This document shows positions 45,463 through 56,160 of a DNA stretch of 64,000 nt, piece after piece (position 1 is the stretch's first letter; each line of letters starts with the position of its first letter). The stretch spans positions 2,232,001 to 2,296,000 of the forward strand of contig NZ_CP117029.1 in NCBI RefSeq assembly GCF_028551255.1. The letters run 5' to 3'. The stretch comes from Vibrio tubiashii (GTDB taxonomy: Bacteria; Pseudomonadota; Gammaproteobacteria; Enterobacterales; Vibrionaceae). The position numbers and the translations under genes were made by a program. The notes beneath the pieces were generated by a model. That model ran no database searches, had not been told where the DNA came from, and was given only the letters and a program-made list of their open reading frames with translations.

Positions 45463-46452
45463 ATGAATCATGCAGCGAGCAAGGTTATGGAAACATCACA
45501 ACGCGAAAGCCTTTTTTCTCGCCTGAGTTTGAAAGCGCTTACACCGTATGGATTCCTACTGCCGTTTTTGATTATTTTCTCGGTATTTGGGATTTTCCCA
45601 CTGCTTTTTTCTATCTATCTCTCTTTTCATGAGTGGAACCCGGTCGAAGGCCTTGGCGCTATGGACTATGTGGGGCTAGAGAACTACCACATTGCCCTAA
45701 CCGACCCTTGGCTGTGGCGCTCATTAAAGAACACACTCTGGCTTGCGATTACGTCAGGTGTAGCACAGCACTTAGTCGCTCTGCCCGTTGCCTACATTTT
45801 GGTCTCGATGAGTGACCGTCTTCGCCACTGGCTAACATCCGCGTATTTTCTGCCTTTCATTACTTCGACGGTTGCGGCATCGCTGATCTTTTTCAACATG
45901 TATTCGCCCAACTCAGGAATCATTAACCAAAGCTTGATGGCATTAGCGGATAGCTCTTTGTTTGGCTGGGCATTTGCTTGGGTAAATGACTACCAACCAA
46001 TCCGTTGGCTTGATGACGCCACCATGGTGAAACCGTCTATCGCAATTATGGTGTTCTGGAAATACACCGGCTTCAACATTGTGCTCTACACAACCGGTTT
46101 GATGACAATTCCAAAAGATATTCTTGAAGCCGCCCGTATGGATGGGGCTAACGCTTGGCGTCGATTCTGGAGCATTTCACTGCCTATGATTCGTCCATTT
46201 ATCTTCTTTGCAGTCACCATGACCATCATCGGCAACCTGCAGCTGTTTGAAGAACCGTTCGTGTTAACACGTGGCACGGGTGGTACCGGCCAATCTGGCT
46301 TAACCATCTCAATGTACTTATACAAAGTAGGTTGGGAATGGCTTGAAATGGGCACCGCTTCAGCGATCTCTTGGCTGCTGTTTATGTTGATTGCAGGCTG
46401 TACCGCAATTCAATTCTTCTTCTTCGGTAAAAAAGGTCTGGGAGAGCAATAA
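45463..46452 (+). CDS. Beta-glucoside ABC transporter permease (MalF type)
   Basis: This 329-residue permease has six hydrophobic segments and the docking loop EAARMDGANAWRRFWSISLPMIRP. It follows the binding-protein gene by 62 bases. Its stop lies 1 base before the next start. A clear ribosome-binding site is not obvious, but the start is consistent with the family's charged N-terminal tail. It should pair with the next permease. Confidence 0.87.
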   Translation: MNHAASKVMETSQRESLFSRLSLKALTPYGFLLPFLIIFSVFGIFPLLFSIYLSFHEWNPVEGLGAMDYVGLENYHIALTDPWLWRSLKNTLWLAITSGVAQHLVALPVAYILVSMSDRLRHWLTSAYFLPFITSTVAASLIFFNMYSPNSGIINQSLMALADSSLFGWAFAWVNDYQPIRWLDDATMVKPSIAIMVFWKYTGFNIVLYTTGLMTIPKDILEAARMDGANAWRRFWSISLPMIRPFIFFAVTMTIIGNLQLFEEPFVLTRGTGGTGQSGLTISMYLYKVGWEWLEMGTASAISWLLFMLIAGCTAIQFFFFGKKGLGEQ

Positions 46453-46453
46453 G

Positions 46454-47335
46454 ATGACGACAAACTCGATAACTTCTCCTCGCTGGCGACCTAGTGATCG
46501 TAGCCTAGAGATATTTACCAAGCTGCTGATGGCATTACTTGCTGTAGTCCTGATCGTTTCTGCGATTATGACCGTGTTCCCTTTCCTGTGGTCTGCACTG
46601 CTATCCACACGTGATAGAACCGAGATCTTCGGCTCTGGCATCAGCTTCGCTATCGGCGACAGCTTAGCGGTTAACTACGCCAAGCTATTGGAAATCATGC
46701 CATTCTGGCAAGCGATGTTTAACTCAATCTACATCGCATTTTTGGGCACTACGATTTCATTGCTGTTTTGTAGCATGGGTGGCTATGCGTTTGCTGTCTA
46801 CAAGTTCAAAGGCAAAACCTTGCTGTTTGGTATGTTGGTCGGCTCGATGATGATCCCACCTGTGCTCAGTTTGATCCCCTACTTCATGATCGTCAAATTC
46901 CTTGGCTTGCTCGATAACCATCTCGCTGTGTGGCTACCGTTTACCACTACACCATTTGGTATTTTCCTGATGCGACAGCATGTGGTTGCGTCAGTACCTA
47001 AGGAGTTGTTAGAAGCGGCTAAGCTCGATGGCGCAGGCGAGTTTAGAACTTACTGGAATGTTGTTCTGCCACTGATGAAACCCGCTCTAGCAACACTTGC
47101 TATCGTTCAATTCGTTTTCTTCTGGAACATGTTTATGCAGCCTCTGGTTGTACTCACAACTCCAGAAAACTATGTCATTACCCAAGCGCTACGCAGCGTC
47201 CAAGGTATCCCAAATACCCCTTGGGGAGCGGTCATGCTAGGTACAACCATTTCGATTCTTCCACTGGTTGTCACTTATCTATTCGCGTCGAAACAAATGA
47301 TTAGCGGCCTGACGTCAGGCGCTGTTAAAGGCTAA
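46454..47335 (+). CDS. Beta-glucoside ABC transporter permease (MalG type)
   Basis: I choose ATG 46454 (MTTNSITSPRWRPSDRSLE), just after the previous stop and preceded by GGGAGAG inside that gene. A longer frame starting at 46391 would overlap. The 293-residue product has six membrane segments and the docking loop [20 protein letters not shown]. It ends with MISGLTSGAVKG, characteristic of MalG-like subunits. It couples with the permease before it and is followed by the GH1 gene after 15 bases. Confidence 0.88.
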   Translation: MTTNSITSPRWRPSDRSLEIFTKLLMALLAVVLIVSAIMTVFPFLWSALLSTRDRTEIFGSGISFAIGDSLAVNYAKLLEIMPFWQAMFNSIYIAFLGTTISLLFCSMGGYAFAVYKFKGKTLLFGMLVGSMMIPPVLSLIPYFMIVKFLGLLDNHLAVWLPFTTTPFGIFLMRQHVVASVPKELLEAAKLDGAGEFRTYWNVVLPLMKPALATLAIVQFVFFWNMFMQPLVVLTTPENYVITQALRSVQGIPNTPWGAVMLGTTISILPLVVTYLFASKQMISGLTSGAVKG

Positions 47336-47350
47336 AAGGTTTAAATAACA

Positions 47351-48700
47351 ATGAATAAATTCCAACTTCCTACTGATTCTAAATTACGCAGCCCAGAGTT
47401 CTTGTTTGGCGTCGCCACGTCTTCTTATCAGATTGAGGGTGGCGCTCAGCTTGGTGGACGAAGCCCATCTATCTGGGACACCTTCTGCAATAAGCCAGGT
47501 GCAGTAGACAACGCAGACAACGGCGATGTTGCCTGTGACCATTTCCATCTTTGGAAACAAGACATTGAGATGATTCAAGGGCTAGGTGTCGACGCATACC
47601 GACTGTCTATGGCATGGCCCCGCATCATTCCTCAAGACGGTGTAGTCAATCAAGAAGGGCTAAAGTTCTATGAACAGATCATCGATGAATGTCACGCGCG
47701 GGGATTAAAAGTATTTGTCACACTTTATCACTGGGATCTGCCTCAGTACCTTGAAGATAAAGGGGGCTGGCTGAACCGCGAAACCGCTTACAAATTTGAA
47801 CAGTACGCTAACGTAGTCAGTGAGTACTTCGGCGACAAAATCGACTCCTACGCCACGCTTAACGAACCGTTTTGCTCTTCGTACCTAGGTTATCGTTGGG
47901 GAATCCATGCGCCGGGTATTAAGGGCGAACGCGAGGGCTTTTTGTCGGCTCACCACCTAATGCTAGCTCATGGCTTAGCGATTCCTCACATGCGTAAGAA
48001 TGCCCCTAACGCCATGCATGGTTGTGTGTTCAATGCCACACCAGCATACCCATTAAACGATAACGATGTGGCTGCTGCCGAGTATTCAGATGCAGAAGGT
48101 TTCCACTGGTTTATGGACCCAGTCCTGAAAGGCGAATATCCGCAGTTAGTTCTTGACCGTCAATCTCACAATATGCCGATGATCTTAGAGGGCGATCTCG
48201 ACATTATCCGCACCGACTTGGACTTTATCGGTATTAACTTCTATACCCGCTGCGTGGTTCGCTTTGATGAAAATGGTGATATCAAAGACGTGCCTCAGCC
48301 AGAAAATGAACATACTTTTATCGGCTGGGAGATCTACCCACAAGCACTCACTGATCTACTACTTCGTCTTAACGACCGTTACGACAACCTGCCACCACTT
48401 TACATCACTGAAAATGGGGCTGCTGGTGAAGACGATTGTATCAATGGGGAAGTGAATGACACCCAGCGTGTTAACTATTTCCAAGCACACTTAGAAGCGG
48501 TGGATAACGCTATTAAATCTGGTGTTAACGTACAAGGCTACTTCGCATGGAGCCTAATGGATAACTTCGAGTGGGCATTTGGTTACAAACAGCGTTTCGG
48601 TATCGTACACGTTGAGTATGAAACCCAAAAACGAACGCTAAAGCAGAGCGCCATTGCTTACCGTAACATGCTACTTGAGCGCCGAGAGGAGAATTTGTAA
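47351..48700 (+). CDS. Cytoplasmic GH1 beta-glucosidase
   Basis: This 449-residue glycosidase of family GH1 has no signal peptide, so it hydrolyses imported disaccharides in the cytoplasm. The acid/base glutamate is in TLNEPF (about E172) and the nucleophile in YITENGA (about E354). The N-terminal [15 protein letters not shown] and C-terminal [15 protein letters not shown] motifs are intact. Its stop overlaps the start of the ATPase gene by one base (TAATG). It probably releases glucose from cellobiose or a related beta-glucoside. Confidence 0.93.
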   Translation: MNKFQLPTDSKLRSPEFLFGVATSSYQIEGGAQLGGRSPSIWDTFCNKPGAVDNADNGDVACDHFHLWKQDIEMIQGLGVDAYRLSMAWPRIIPQDGVVNQEGLKFYEQIIDECHARGLKVFVTLYHWDLPQYLEDKGGWLNRETAYKFEQYANVVSEYFGDKIDSYATLNEPFCSSYLGYRWGIHAPGIKGEREGFLSAHHLMLAHGLAIPHMRKNAPNAMHGCVFNATPAYPLNDNDVAAAEYSDAEGFHWFMDPVLKGEYPQLVLDRQSHNMPMILEGDLDIIRTDLDFIGINFYTRCVVRFDENGDIKDVPQPENEHTFIGWEIYPQALTDLLLRLNDRYDNLPPLYITENGAAGEDDCINGEVNDTQRVNYFQAHLEAVDNAIKSGVNVQGYFAWSLMDNFEWAFGYKQRFGIVHVEYETQKRTLKQSAIAYRNMLLERREENL

Positions 48701-49794
48701 TGGCTAAAGTTGAATTCAAAAACATCAAGAAGTCTTACGACGATGTCGAGGTAGTGAAACACTTCGATTTCACCGTCAACGATGGCGAGTTTGTGGTTTT
48801 CCTCGGTCCATCTGGTTGCGGAAAGTCAACCACGCTACGCATGCTGGCTGGCCTAGAAAGCATCACTGCTGGCGAGATACTTGTTGGCGATAAGCTGATG
48901 AATAAAATCGATGCTAAAGATAGAGACTTAGCGATGGTATTCCAGAGCTATGCACTTTACCCACATATGACGGTATACGAAAACATCGCGTTTGCCCTCA
49001 AGCTCAAAGGCATGGCAAAAAGCCAGATTGATGTTGAAGTGCGTAAAGCAGCAAAAATGTTGGAACTAGAGCCACTTCTCGATCGCAAACCTAAAGAACT
49101 TTCTGGTGGACAGCGTCAGCGAGTTGCAATGGGTCGAGCTATGGTGCGTACACCTAAAGTGTTCTTGTTTGATGAGCCACTTTCAAACTTAGATGCCAAA
49201 CTGCGTGGAACCATGCGTGAAGAGATCAAGCAGCTTCATCGAGAACTACAAACAACCACTATCTACGTCACCCATGACCAAATAGAAGCAATGACACTTG
49301 CTGATCGTATTGTCATTCTTAAAGATGGCTATGTCGCACAAGTGGGTACACCAACACAAGTGTTCCAGCAGCCTGCTAATAAGTTTGTTGCCCAGTTCAT
49401 TGGCAACCCATCAATGAACATGCTTGACGCACAATTGGTTGGCGAAGAAGGCAATTGGCAGATAGAGCTTGGTGATGTTCGCATCCCACTTCCACAACGT
49501 TTCCACGCGCATGCCTCTAAAAATCTGGTACTTCACTTCGGTGTTAGGCCAACGGATATCCATCTGCGTGCCGAACAAGTGGACCATGATCGGGTTCTGC
49601 CGCTGCCGGTCCAGATCAAGGACAAAGAACTGCTGGGCGCAAGCATACTGCTAAAAACGGAAATTGCGGGGCAGCCACTGATGGTGGAAACACAAGCAGC
49701 AGAAGTTGATGTCAGTGAACTGACTTTGTATCTCGATTTAGATGCGGTTCACCTGTTTGATGCCTTGAGTGAAAACTCACTGGCCACCTTCTAA
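48700..49794 (+). CDS. Beta-glucoside ABC transporter ATP-binding protein (MsmK/UgpC type)
   Basis: This 364-residue ATPase has Walker [10 protein letters not shown], signature LSGGQRQR, Walker B VFLFDEP and the switch [14 protein letters not shown] MalK-like C-terminal regulatory domain follows (GVRPTDIHL). Its start overlaps the GH1 stop by one base. It is a paralogue of the glucose-transporter ATPase at 1-922. A terminator lies just after it, ending the operon. Confidence 0.92.
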   Translation: MAKVEFKNIKKSYDDVEVVKHFDFTVNDGEFVVFLGPSGCGKSTTLRMLAGLESITAGEILVGDKLMNKIDAKDRDLAMVFQSYALYPHMTVYENIAFALKLKGMAKSQIDVEVRKAAKMLELEPLLDRKPKELSGGQRQRVAMGRAMVRTPKVFLFDEPLSNLDAKLRGTMREEIKQLHRELQTTTIYVTHDQIEAMTLADRIVILKDGYVAQVGTPTQVFQQPANKFVAQFIGNPSMNMLDAQLVGEEGNWQIELGDVRIPLPQRFHAHASKNLVLHFGVRPTDIHLRAEQVDHDRVLPLPVQIKDKELLGASILLKTEIAGQPLMVETQAAEVDVSELTLYLDLDAVHLFDALSENSLATF

Positions 49795-49803
49795 AAGAAT
49801 GAG

Positions 49804-49832
49804 TAAGCCGATGCTCACTTAGCATCGGCTTA
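49804..49832 (+). terminator. Terminator of the beta-glucoside operon
   Basis: TAAGCCGATGCT (49804-49815) and AGCATCGGCTTA (49821-49832) form a perfect 12-bp stem with a 5-base loop. A short T-rich stretch follows. Confidence 0.85.
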
Positions 49833-49923
49833 TTAATAGACCTCTCACTTCCCTATCAGCTGTATTGAGCTCTGACTGGGTGTTTTCTATATTCAATGTT
49901 TGGCTTGCTTTGTTGTTGGTTCG

Positions 49924-50943
49924 ATGAAATCAAAAAAGAAGAATAAATCCCCCTCCATCTATGATGTCGCAAAACTTGCTGGCGTCTCACCCAGTACTGT
50001 TTCCCGTTTTCTCAATCGGACAACTTACGTCTCTGATGAAAAAAGCTACAACATTGAGCAAGCAATAAAAACACTGGGCTATAAGCCTAACTACACCATG
50101 AATCAGGGCAGCAACACGCGTTCCATGACCATTGGCGTTCTGGTGCAAAACCCCGAAAGCCCGCATACAAGCCGTATTCTGAATGACATGGAGAAAGTCC
50201 TCAATGCACAGGGCTACTCTCTGGTTATCGCGACCGGACACTGGAAAAACAAACTTGAATCACATGCTCTAGACTACTTATCTAAAAGTAATGTTGATGG
50301 CGTCATCATTGTCACCGGCAGCCTCACCGAGAAGCAAATCCTAGAGTATGCAGAAAACATCCCTGTTGTCGCCGTTGGCTATGATGTGATTGGCGATCGG
50401 GTGCGCTGCGTTAACATCGATAACGTACTTGGTGGTTACATGGCGACCTTGCACCTACTTCAACAAGGTCACTTAAACATTGCCCATATTAAAGGTCTGC
50501 TCAACCAACCAGACGCGGTCGCACGCTTTGTCGGCTACAAGAAAGCGTTGCAAGAGGCAGGAATCAAGGTTCAGCCAAAACTGATTAAACAAGGCGACTT
50601 CAGCAGTGAATGTGGCTATCAACTGACTAAGGAACTGATTGAATCTAAGTGTCACTTCAGTGCCATTTTCGCTGCCAATGACCAAACGGCCTATGGGGTT
50701 ATCAAAGCCCTGCATGACCACGGTTATCGAGTACCAGAAGATATCTCAGTGGTAGGCTTTGATGATCTTCCGACCTCATTTTACTTTACCCCTGCGCTCA
50801 CCACGATGCGTCAACCCGTTGAAGAAGTCGGTGTTGTCTGTGCTGAGTCAATTCTTAACTTGTTAAGTGGCAATAGACATGAAGTACGCCTGCCACCTAT
50901 CGAGCTTATTATCAGGCAATCGACCAAGTCCCTTTACCGCTAG
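49924..50943 (+). CDS. Second LacI-family transcriptional regulator
   Basis: I choose ATG 49924 (MKSKKKNKSPSIYDVAKLAG), giving 339 residues. The frame extends 8 codons upstream to a TTG, and no clear Shine-Dalgarno sequence separates the options. The helix-turn-helix is SIYDVAKLAGVSPSTVSRFLNRTTYVS. An effector domain follows (VLVQNPESPHTSRIL, AANDQTAYGVIKALHD, GFDDLPTSFYFTPALTT). It lies beyond the operon terminator and is probably separately transcribed. Having two LacI proteins around one operon suggests layered control. Confidence 0.87.
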   Translation: MKSKKKNKSPSIYDVAKLAGVSPSTVSRFLNRTTYVSDEKSYNIEQAIKTLGYKPNYTMNQGSNTRSMTIGVLVQNPESPHTSRILNDMEKVLNAQGYSLVIATGHWKNKLESHALDYLSKSNVDGVIIVTGSLTEKQILEYAENIPVVAVGYDVIGDRVRCVNIDNVLGGYMATLHLLQQGHLNIAHIKGLLNQPDAVARFVGYKKALQEAGIKVQPKLIKQGDFSSECGYQLTKELIESKCHFSAIFAANDQTAYGVIKALHDHGYRVPEDISVVGFDDLPTSFYFTPALTTMRQPVEEVGVVCAESILNLLSGNRHEVRLPPIELIIRQSTKSLYR

Positions 50944-50993
50944 CTTTCTGATATTCTTCAATAAACACTCTAAGAATATCTAAAGGACTTGCG

Positions 50994-51674
50994 ATGAAAA
51001 CTGTTGTAATCACCGGAGCTAACCGTGGTATAGGATTAAGCTTAGCGAAAAACTATCTTGCTCAAGGCTGGCAAGTTCACGCAACTTATCGTTCAGAGAG
51101 TAGTTCGCCGGATCTTCTGGAGTTGGAAGGTAACAACCTAACCTGTCACCCATTAGATATCACGGATTATCAAGGACTGAGTGAATTTGCTAACGCGTTA
51201 CCCGCTATCGATTTGCTAATCAACAACGCAGGCTACTACGGGCCAAAAGGTTATGGCTTTGGTAACACCGATGTTGATGAGTGGCGAAAAGTGTTTGAAA
51301 TCAACACCATTGCACCGTTGAAACTGGTGGAGACTTTATACCCTAACCTGCGAAAAGGGCAGCTAAAGAAAATTGCTTGCCTCTCGTCTAAAGTCGGCAG
51401 CATGACTGAGAATACTTCAGGTGGTGGCTACATTTACCGCTCGTCAAAAGCGGCCCTCAACTCTGTAGTTAAAAGCTTAAGCAACGATCTGACAGCTGAA
51501 GGTTTTACCGTGTTAGCGCTTCACCCTGGCTGGGTACAAACTGAAATGGGCGGGCCTAATGCGTTGATTGATACCGACACTTCCGCAAAGGGTTTAATCA
51601 AAGTGATTGAACAAACAGATCAAGCCTGTTCTGGTGAGTTTATTAACTACAACGGTGATCGTTTACCTTGGTAA
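50994..51674 (+). CDS. Short-chain dehydrogenase/reductase (C-factor type)
   Basis: This 226-residue NAD(P)-dependent oxidoreductase has an N-terminal TGANRGIG cofactor motif, an LINNAG structural motif and the active-site YRSSK (Tyr and Lys). The short size and the ending YNGDRLPW fit the C-factor/sniffer-like SDR subgroup. An AAAGGA ribosome-binding site precedes the ATG. Substrate is unknown. It lies 50 bases after the second LacI gene and may be cotranscribed with it or with the following lipoprotein gene (42-base gap). Confidence 0.85.
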   Translation: MKTVVITGANRGIGLSLAKNYLAQGWQVHATYRSESSSPDLLELEGNNLTCHPLDITDYQGLSEFANALPAIDLLINNAGYYGPKGYGFGNTDVDEWRKVFEINTIAPLKLVETLYPNLRKGQLKKIACLSSKVGSMTENTSGGGYIYRSSKAALNSVVKSLSNDLTAEGFTVLALHPGWVQTEMGGPNALIDTDTSAKGLIKVIEQTDQACSGEFINYNGDRLPW

Positions 51675-51716
51675 CTTGGCTATATAGTTTTATCTAAGTC
51701 CGACTAGAATCAAGGT

Positions 51717-52700
51717 ATGAAACAGACACTTCGCACGCTTTTAATTGTTGGCCTAACCATCGGAGTCGTTACTGGGTGTAGAGACAACGCACCCAGTGAG
51801 CCTTTTGATGACTACCTAACTCGCGTTGCAAGAGTGCAAGACGCACCCAAAGTAAATAAAGATTCAGTGAGCTACGCTCAGTTGCCCCGAAAGCGCGATT
51901 TATACCTTGATGTGCCTTCTGTCTCAATCGGCCTGCTCGACAGTTACCAATTAAGGCAATGTGGGTTGTTTAATCTGATAGCGGAGAAGAACTCCGTTTT
52001 AGGTAAAGTTGCCGACGAGTTTCGTAATTATGACTACCAAACAGCGTTGTTGGATGGCCTCTCTCGGTGCATAAACAGTAACGCCCTAGAACCAGATTTG
52101 GTAATGAAACTTGTCGAGATAAAACAACAAAAGCAGTCTCAGTTTGAGACGCATCATTGGAACCTAATATTTGCGAGTGATGCGATGCAGAAACAGCTTA
52201 GCGGAACTCGCTGGCTAGAGCCTAACCTTGGCCAAACAGTGGTTGAAATCAATCAAGCGTTAGCAACTTTGAATCTCGCTTCTGACAACGTAAGTAACCA
52301 AGTAATTGACGTTCAAGAGATTCTTGAGAAAAAGCTTATTGTGGGCAATCTTAGCTACTCTCTCGCGATGGCAACGAGCAAACTAAACCACGTCACCCAA
52401 CAACTCACAGAATATGACCACAATATAATCTGCGCTCAAAATCGTGATACCACTAAGTTCAAATATCTCAACAATGTCTTTGAACAGCAATTTGTGGGTA
52501 AGGTGCAACCCTACATGGCTCAACTCGATGGCTATTATCAGACCCTGTCATCAAACCTAAATCTGTTTGATCCCAAGCCAAGCATTCATAGCTATGTGTA
52601 TCCACTAAAGAAACACCATGTGGAGTTTCGTCAAGCTATACGTCGTCACGTCGATTATTGGCAACTGTTGTTTAAACGCTGTGGGCGCAAAGTAGGTTGA
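51717..52700 (+). CDS. DUF3080 family lipoprotein
   Basis: This 327-residue protein has a lipoprotein signal peptide (MKQTLRTLLIVGLTIGVVTGC, lipidated cysteine about 21). It matches the DUF3080 family in the SIGLLDSYQLRQCGLFNLIAEKNSVLGKVA segment. The rest is largely helical with no catalytic motif seen. Function is unknown. It converges on topB with a short gap. Confidence 0.8.
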   Translation: MKQTLRTLLIVGLTIGVVTGCRDNAPSEPFDDYLTRVARVQDAPKVNKDSVSYAQLPRKRDLYLDVPSVSIGLLDSYQLRQCGLFNLIAEKNSVLGKVADEFRNYDYQTALLDGLSRCINSNALEPDLVMKLVEIKQQKQSQFETHHWNLIFASDAMQKQLSGTRWLEPNLGQTVVEINQALATLNLASDNVSNQVIDVQEILEKKLIVGNLSYSLAMATSKLNHVTQQLTEYDHNIICAQNRDTTKFKYLNNVFEQQFVGKVQPYMAQLDGYYQTLSSNLNLFDPKPSIHSYVYPLKKHHVEFRQAIRRHVDYWQLLFKRCGRKVG

Positions 52701-52727
52701 TACCAAGCAGAATAAATATCTGAACAC

Positions 52728-54701
52728 CTATTTATCCCGATTGGTATTAGACTTCTTAGATGTCGACTTGGCGGTAGATTTCTTACGATAGCCGCCTTTT
52801 TTGCGTTTGTATGCCGGACGCTCTACTTTAGGTAGATGGCGCAAAGACTCAGGAACCTCTCCGCTACGGACTTGATGCATTAAACCATCGATCCGCTGCT
52901 GTAGTGCTTGCATAAAAGGTTGGTAGGCTTGGTTACGCTCCGCCATACCCTGCAACTGGTGCTCCCAGTTTGCTGTCATATCTGGAAAGGTCGATTCAGA
53001 TGGCAGTGCATGTATCAAGCCTCTACCTGCTGGCGTACTGAGAATAGACTTGCCTTGGCGCTGCAATAATTGGCGTTTAAACAGAGTATCAAGGATGCCT
53101 GCACGCGTCGCTTCTGTCCCTAAGCCATCGGTCTCTTTGAGTATTTTTTTCAGCTCTTTGTCTTCCACAAAACGGGCTATCCCCGTCATTGCCTGAAGTA
53201 ATGTCGCTTCAGTAAAATGTTTCGGCGGCTCTGTCTTACGGTCTTTAATCTCACCTTCTCGGCAAGTTAGAACGCTCCCTTCTGGTAATGGAGGAACCGC
53301 ATCAACACCTGCGTCTTCATCATCAACTTTACCCATCAGTTCTTTCCAGCCTGCCAATACAAGTTGACGCCCCTTGGCAATGAAGGTTCCACCTGCGATA
53401 TCAAATACCAGCTTGGCTTCTGCATACACTGCCGCCGGATAGAACTGCATCAAATATTGGCGCGCAATCTGCTGATAAATCTTCATCTCATTGCCATACA
53501 GCGCATTCACCGACGCTTTTTTCGGTGTCGGGATGATGGCATGGTGAGCATCGACTTTTTTATCATTCCATGCTTTGGATTTAAGGCTCAGATTCGCTCC
53601 TGATACGGCACTGCCAAGTTCTTTGGCATTGTTGCTGATCGCATCACAAACACTACTCGCTTGGGAATAATGCTCTAGCGGTAAATAGCGGCAATCAGAG
53701 CGGGGATAAGTGATCAGCTTGTGCTTTTCATACAGAGACTGACAAGTATCAAGCACCTGCTGCGCACTCATACCAAATCGCTTTGCCGCATCAATTTGCA
53801 GGGCAGATAATGAATAAGGCAGTGGCGCTGATTGCTTGGTTTGCTTTTGTTCCGATTCAACAACTTTTGCTGGTTGGTTCGCGATTCGATTAGCGACATT
53901 TTCCACTAGCTTACGATTAAGGACTCTCCCCTCTTCGTCTTGCCAAGGTTTACACGCGTCACTCGGTTTCCAGCAAGCGCGTATATCAAACGTACTTGAG
54001 CCATCTTGATACGGAATAAGGGCGTGAAGAGTAAAATAATCACGAGGGATAAAGTTATCTATCTCTTCATCACGGCGCACCACTAAGCCAAGCACTGGCG
54101 TTTGCACTCGACCGACTGACAATACGCCTTGATAGCCCGCCTTTTGCCCTAGTAGGGTATAGGCGCGAGACATATTCATACCATACAACCAGTCTGCTCT
54201 AGAGCGCGCTAAAGCAGAAACCGACAGCGGCACAAAGTCACGGTTGCTGCGCATTTGGCTTAAAGCACGCTTAACCGCAGGTAAGTTCAAGTCGCTAATC
54301 AGCAAACGCTGCGTCGCTTCTTTTTTCGTTTTGCTTACCTTGCAGTAATCGAGCACTTCATCCACCAGCAGTTGCCCTTCCCTATCAGGGTCTCCGGCAT
54401 GAACGATATGATTCGCTTCCTTCAAAAGCTTTCGTACTACCGTCAGCTGCTTACTCGCCGACTTTCTTGGCCTTAGTTGCCATTGTTCAGGGACTATCGG
54501 TAAATCGGCCAGATTCCACTTTTTATAGCGCTCATCGTAGGCATCAGGCTCAACTTGCTCAAGTAAGTGCCCAATACACCAAGTCACTACATCGCCATTA
54601 CCACAACGAATAAAACCCTGATCATTTTTCTTTGGTCCAGGAAGTGCAGCGGCAATTGCGCGGCCAAGGCTTGGTTTTTCAGCAATGAAGAGACGAGACA
54701 T
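52728..54701 (-). CDS. topB: DNA topoisomerase III
   Basis: This type IA topoisomerase (657 residues) relaxes and decatenates DNA. The start [17 protein letters not shown] is fixed by homology; an in-frame GTG 33 bases upstream is less likely. The toprim domain has the [19 protein letters not shown] metal site. The active-site tyrosine lies in [14 protein letters not shown] basic tail rich in lysine and serine ([18 protein letters not shown]) ends the protein. The E. coli enzyme is 653 residues. It lies downstream of grxD and a terminator. Confidence 0.96.
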   Translation of the reverse strand: MSRLFIAEKPSLGRAIAAALPGPKKNDQGFIRCGNGDVVTWCIGHLLEQVEPDAYDERYKKWNLADLPIVPEQWQLRPRKSASKQLTVVRKLLKEANHIVHAGDPDREGQLLVDEVLDYCKVSKTKKEATQRLLISDLNLPAVKRALSQMRSNRDFVPLSVSALARSRADWLYGMNMSRAYTLLGQKAGYQGVLSVGRVQTPVLGLVVRRDEEIDNFIPRDYFTLHALIPYQDGSSTFDIRACWKPSDACKPWQDEEGRVLNRKLVENVANRIANQPAKVVESEQKQTKQSAPLPYSLSALQIDAAKRFGMSAQQVLDTCQSLYEKHKLITYPRSDCRYLPLEHYSQASSVCDAISNNAKELGSAVSGANLSLKSKAWNDKKVDAHHAIIPTPKKASVNALYGNEMKIYQQIARQYLMQFYPAAVYAEAKLVFDIAGGTFIAKGRQLVLAGWKELMGKVDDEDAGVDAVPPLPEGSVLTCREGEIKDRKTEPPKHFTEATLLQAMTGIARFVEDKELKKILKETDGLGTEATRAGILDTLFKRQLLQRQGKSILSTPAGRGLIHALPSESTFPDMTANWEHQLQGMAERNQAYQPFMQALQQRIDGLMHQVRSGEVPESLRHLPKVERPAYKRKKGGYRKKSTAKSTSKKSNTNRDK

Positions 54702-54725
54702 AAGATAGGGAAAAACAGATACAAT

Positions 54726-54753
54726 AAGGGCCACATTATCGAATGTGGCCCTT
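54726..54753 (-). terminator. grxD terminator
   Basis: AAGGGCCACATT and AATGTGGCCCTT form a perfect 12-bp stem around a 4-base loop. It lies after the grxD stop on the leftward strand. T-richness is moderate, so termination is likely but may leak into topB. Confidence 0.75.
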
Positions 54754-54803
54754 AGAAATCAAGAAAAACTGTAAATTTAAACAGTACTTCTAATAACGAA
54801 AGA

Positions 54804-55139
54804 TTACTCTTCGCTTGTTCCTGCGCGCTCTGCTGCTTCTTTAACTAGAGGCTGCAGTTCACCTTTTTGGAACATTTCAATGATAATGTCACAACCACCG
54901 ATCAGCTCACCTTCAACCCAAAGTTGAGGGAAAGTTGGCCACTGTGCGTATGCTGGTAGCTCTGCACGGATATCAGGGTTTTGTAGAATATCTACGTAAG
55001 CGAATTTTTCACCACAAGCCATAAGAGCTTGAGCTGCTTGAGAAGAGAAACCGCAGCTAGGTAGTTTAGGCGAACCTTTCATGTAAAGAAGGATCGAGTT
55101 TTCTGCGATCTGCTGTTTGATTTTATCGATAGTTTCCAT
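54804..55139 (-). CDS. grxD: Monothiol glutaredoxin, Grx4 family
   Basis: This 111-residue monothiol glutaredoxin has the CGFS motif (LPSCGFSSQAAQAL) and binds and transfers iron-sulfur clusters with glutathione. WPTFPQLWVEGELIGGCDI is the conserved glutathione-binding segment. The length and sequence match GrxD of E. coli. It is divergent from sodB, a neighbourhood that joins two oxidative-stress and iron-related genes. Confidence 0.96.
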   Translation of the reverse strand: METIDKIKQQIAENSILLYMKGSPKLPSCGFSSQAAQALMACGEKFAYVDILQNPDIRAELPAYAQWPTFPQLWVEGELIGGCDIIIEMFQKGELQPLVKEAAERAGTSEE

Positions 55140-55443
55140 TGCTTCCTCTTAATGGAGTTACGGCAAATATTCTGCACATTCTAAACCATTAGCACAGAAT
55201 AAAAAGCCTAATATGAGTATGGTTATAGTCGGCTTCGCGCTTTTTTGAGATCAACTGTCATTATCTAATAAAGAATTTTCATATAGAAATTTACAGCCTG
55301 AGCTTTTAATAAAGTAAAAACTTGCTAAACTAGAGCGCAAGTCAGCAAAATGACCATGGTTGGCACTTGCGAGCCATGAATTATAAATAACACTGGAAGC
55401 AATCGAGAGGGGCAACCCTTTCATATAAATGGAGAATCGAGCA
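55140..55443. other. 304-base intergenic region between divergent grxD and sodB
   Basis: It holds both promoters. A small imperfect inverted repeat (CATGG at 55355-55359 and CCATG at 55374-55378) lies in the sodB leader region. No other gene is seen. Confidence 0.55.
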
Positions 55444-56028
55444 ATGGCATTTGAACTACCAGCTCTTCCTTACGCGAAAGACGCACTAGAACCACATATC
55501 TCAGCTGAAACTCTAGATTTCCACCACGGTAAGCACCACAACACTTATGTTGTTAAGCTAAACGGTCTTATTCCTGGCACTGAGTTTGAAGGCAAATCTC
55601 TAGAAGAAATCATCAAGACTTCTACTGGTGGTGTATTCAACAACGCTGCACAAATCTGGAACCACACGTTCTACTGGCACTGTCTAGCGCCAAACGCGGG
55701 TGGCGAGCCAACAGGTGCGGTCGCTGACGCTATCAACGCTGCATTCGGTTCTTTCGAAGAGTTCAAAGCGAAATTCACAGACTCTGCGATCAACAACTTC
55801 GGTTCTTCTTGGACTTGGCTTGTTAAGAAAGCAGACGGCTCTCTAGAGATCGTTAACACGTCTAACGCTGCAACGCCTCTAACAGAAGAAGGTACAACTC
55901 CACTTCTTACTGTTGACCTATGGGAACACGCTTACTACATCGATTTCCGTAACGTTCGTCCAGACTACATGAATGCTTTCTGGGCACTAGTTAACTGGGA
56001 CTTCGTTGCAGAAAACCTAGCAAAATAA
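55444..56028 (+). CDS. sodB: Iron superoxide dismutase
   Basis: This 194-residue enzyme dismutates superoxide. The start [20 protein letters not shown] at 55444 is fixed by homology and by a GGAG site; five codons further upstream are in frame but unlikely. Metal ligands are visible in [22 protein letters not shown] and [14 protein letters not shown]. The glutamine and glycine pattern ([13 protein letters not shown]) indicates the iron type. sodB mRNA is a classic target of the iron-responsive RNA RyhB, but I do not see the pairing here. A strong terminator follows. Confidence 0.97.
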   Translation: MAFELPALPYAKDALEPHISAETLDFHHGKHHNTYVVKLNGLIPGTEFEGKSLEEIIKTSTGGVFNNAAQIWNHTFYWHCLAPNAGGEPTGAVADAINAAFGSFEEFKAKFTDSAINNFGSSWTWLVKKADGSLEIVNTSNAATPLTEEGTTPLLTVDLWEHAYYIDFRNVRPDYMNAFWALVNWDFVAENLAK

Positions 56029-56062
56029 TCCTCCTCCCTAGGATTTAAATTTAGTCATTTTA

Positions 56063-56089
56063 AAAGCCAGCAGTTTGCTGGCTTTTTTT
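56063..56089 (+). terminator. sodB terminator
   Basis: AAAGCCAGCA and TGCTGGCTTT form a 10-bp stem with a 3-base loop followed by a T-tract. Confidence 0.95.
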
Positions 56090-56160
56090 CGTTTCAAGCT
56101 ATGATTTTCCTAAAGTTTCCCGCTACTAAGTCGCTATAAAAGCAACGAACGAGGAACATC

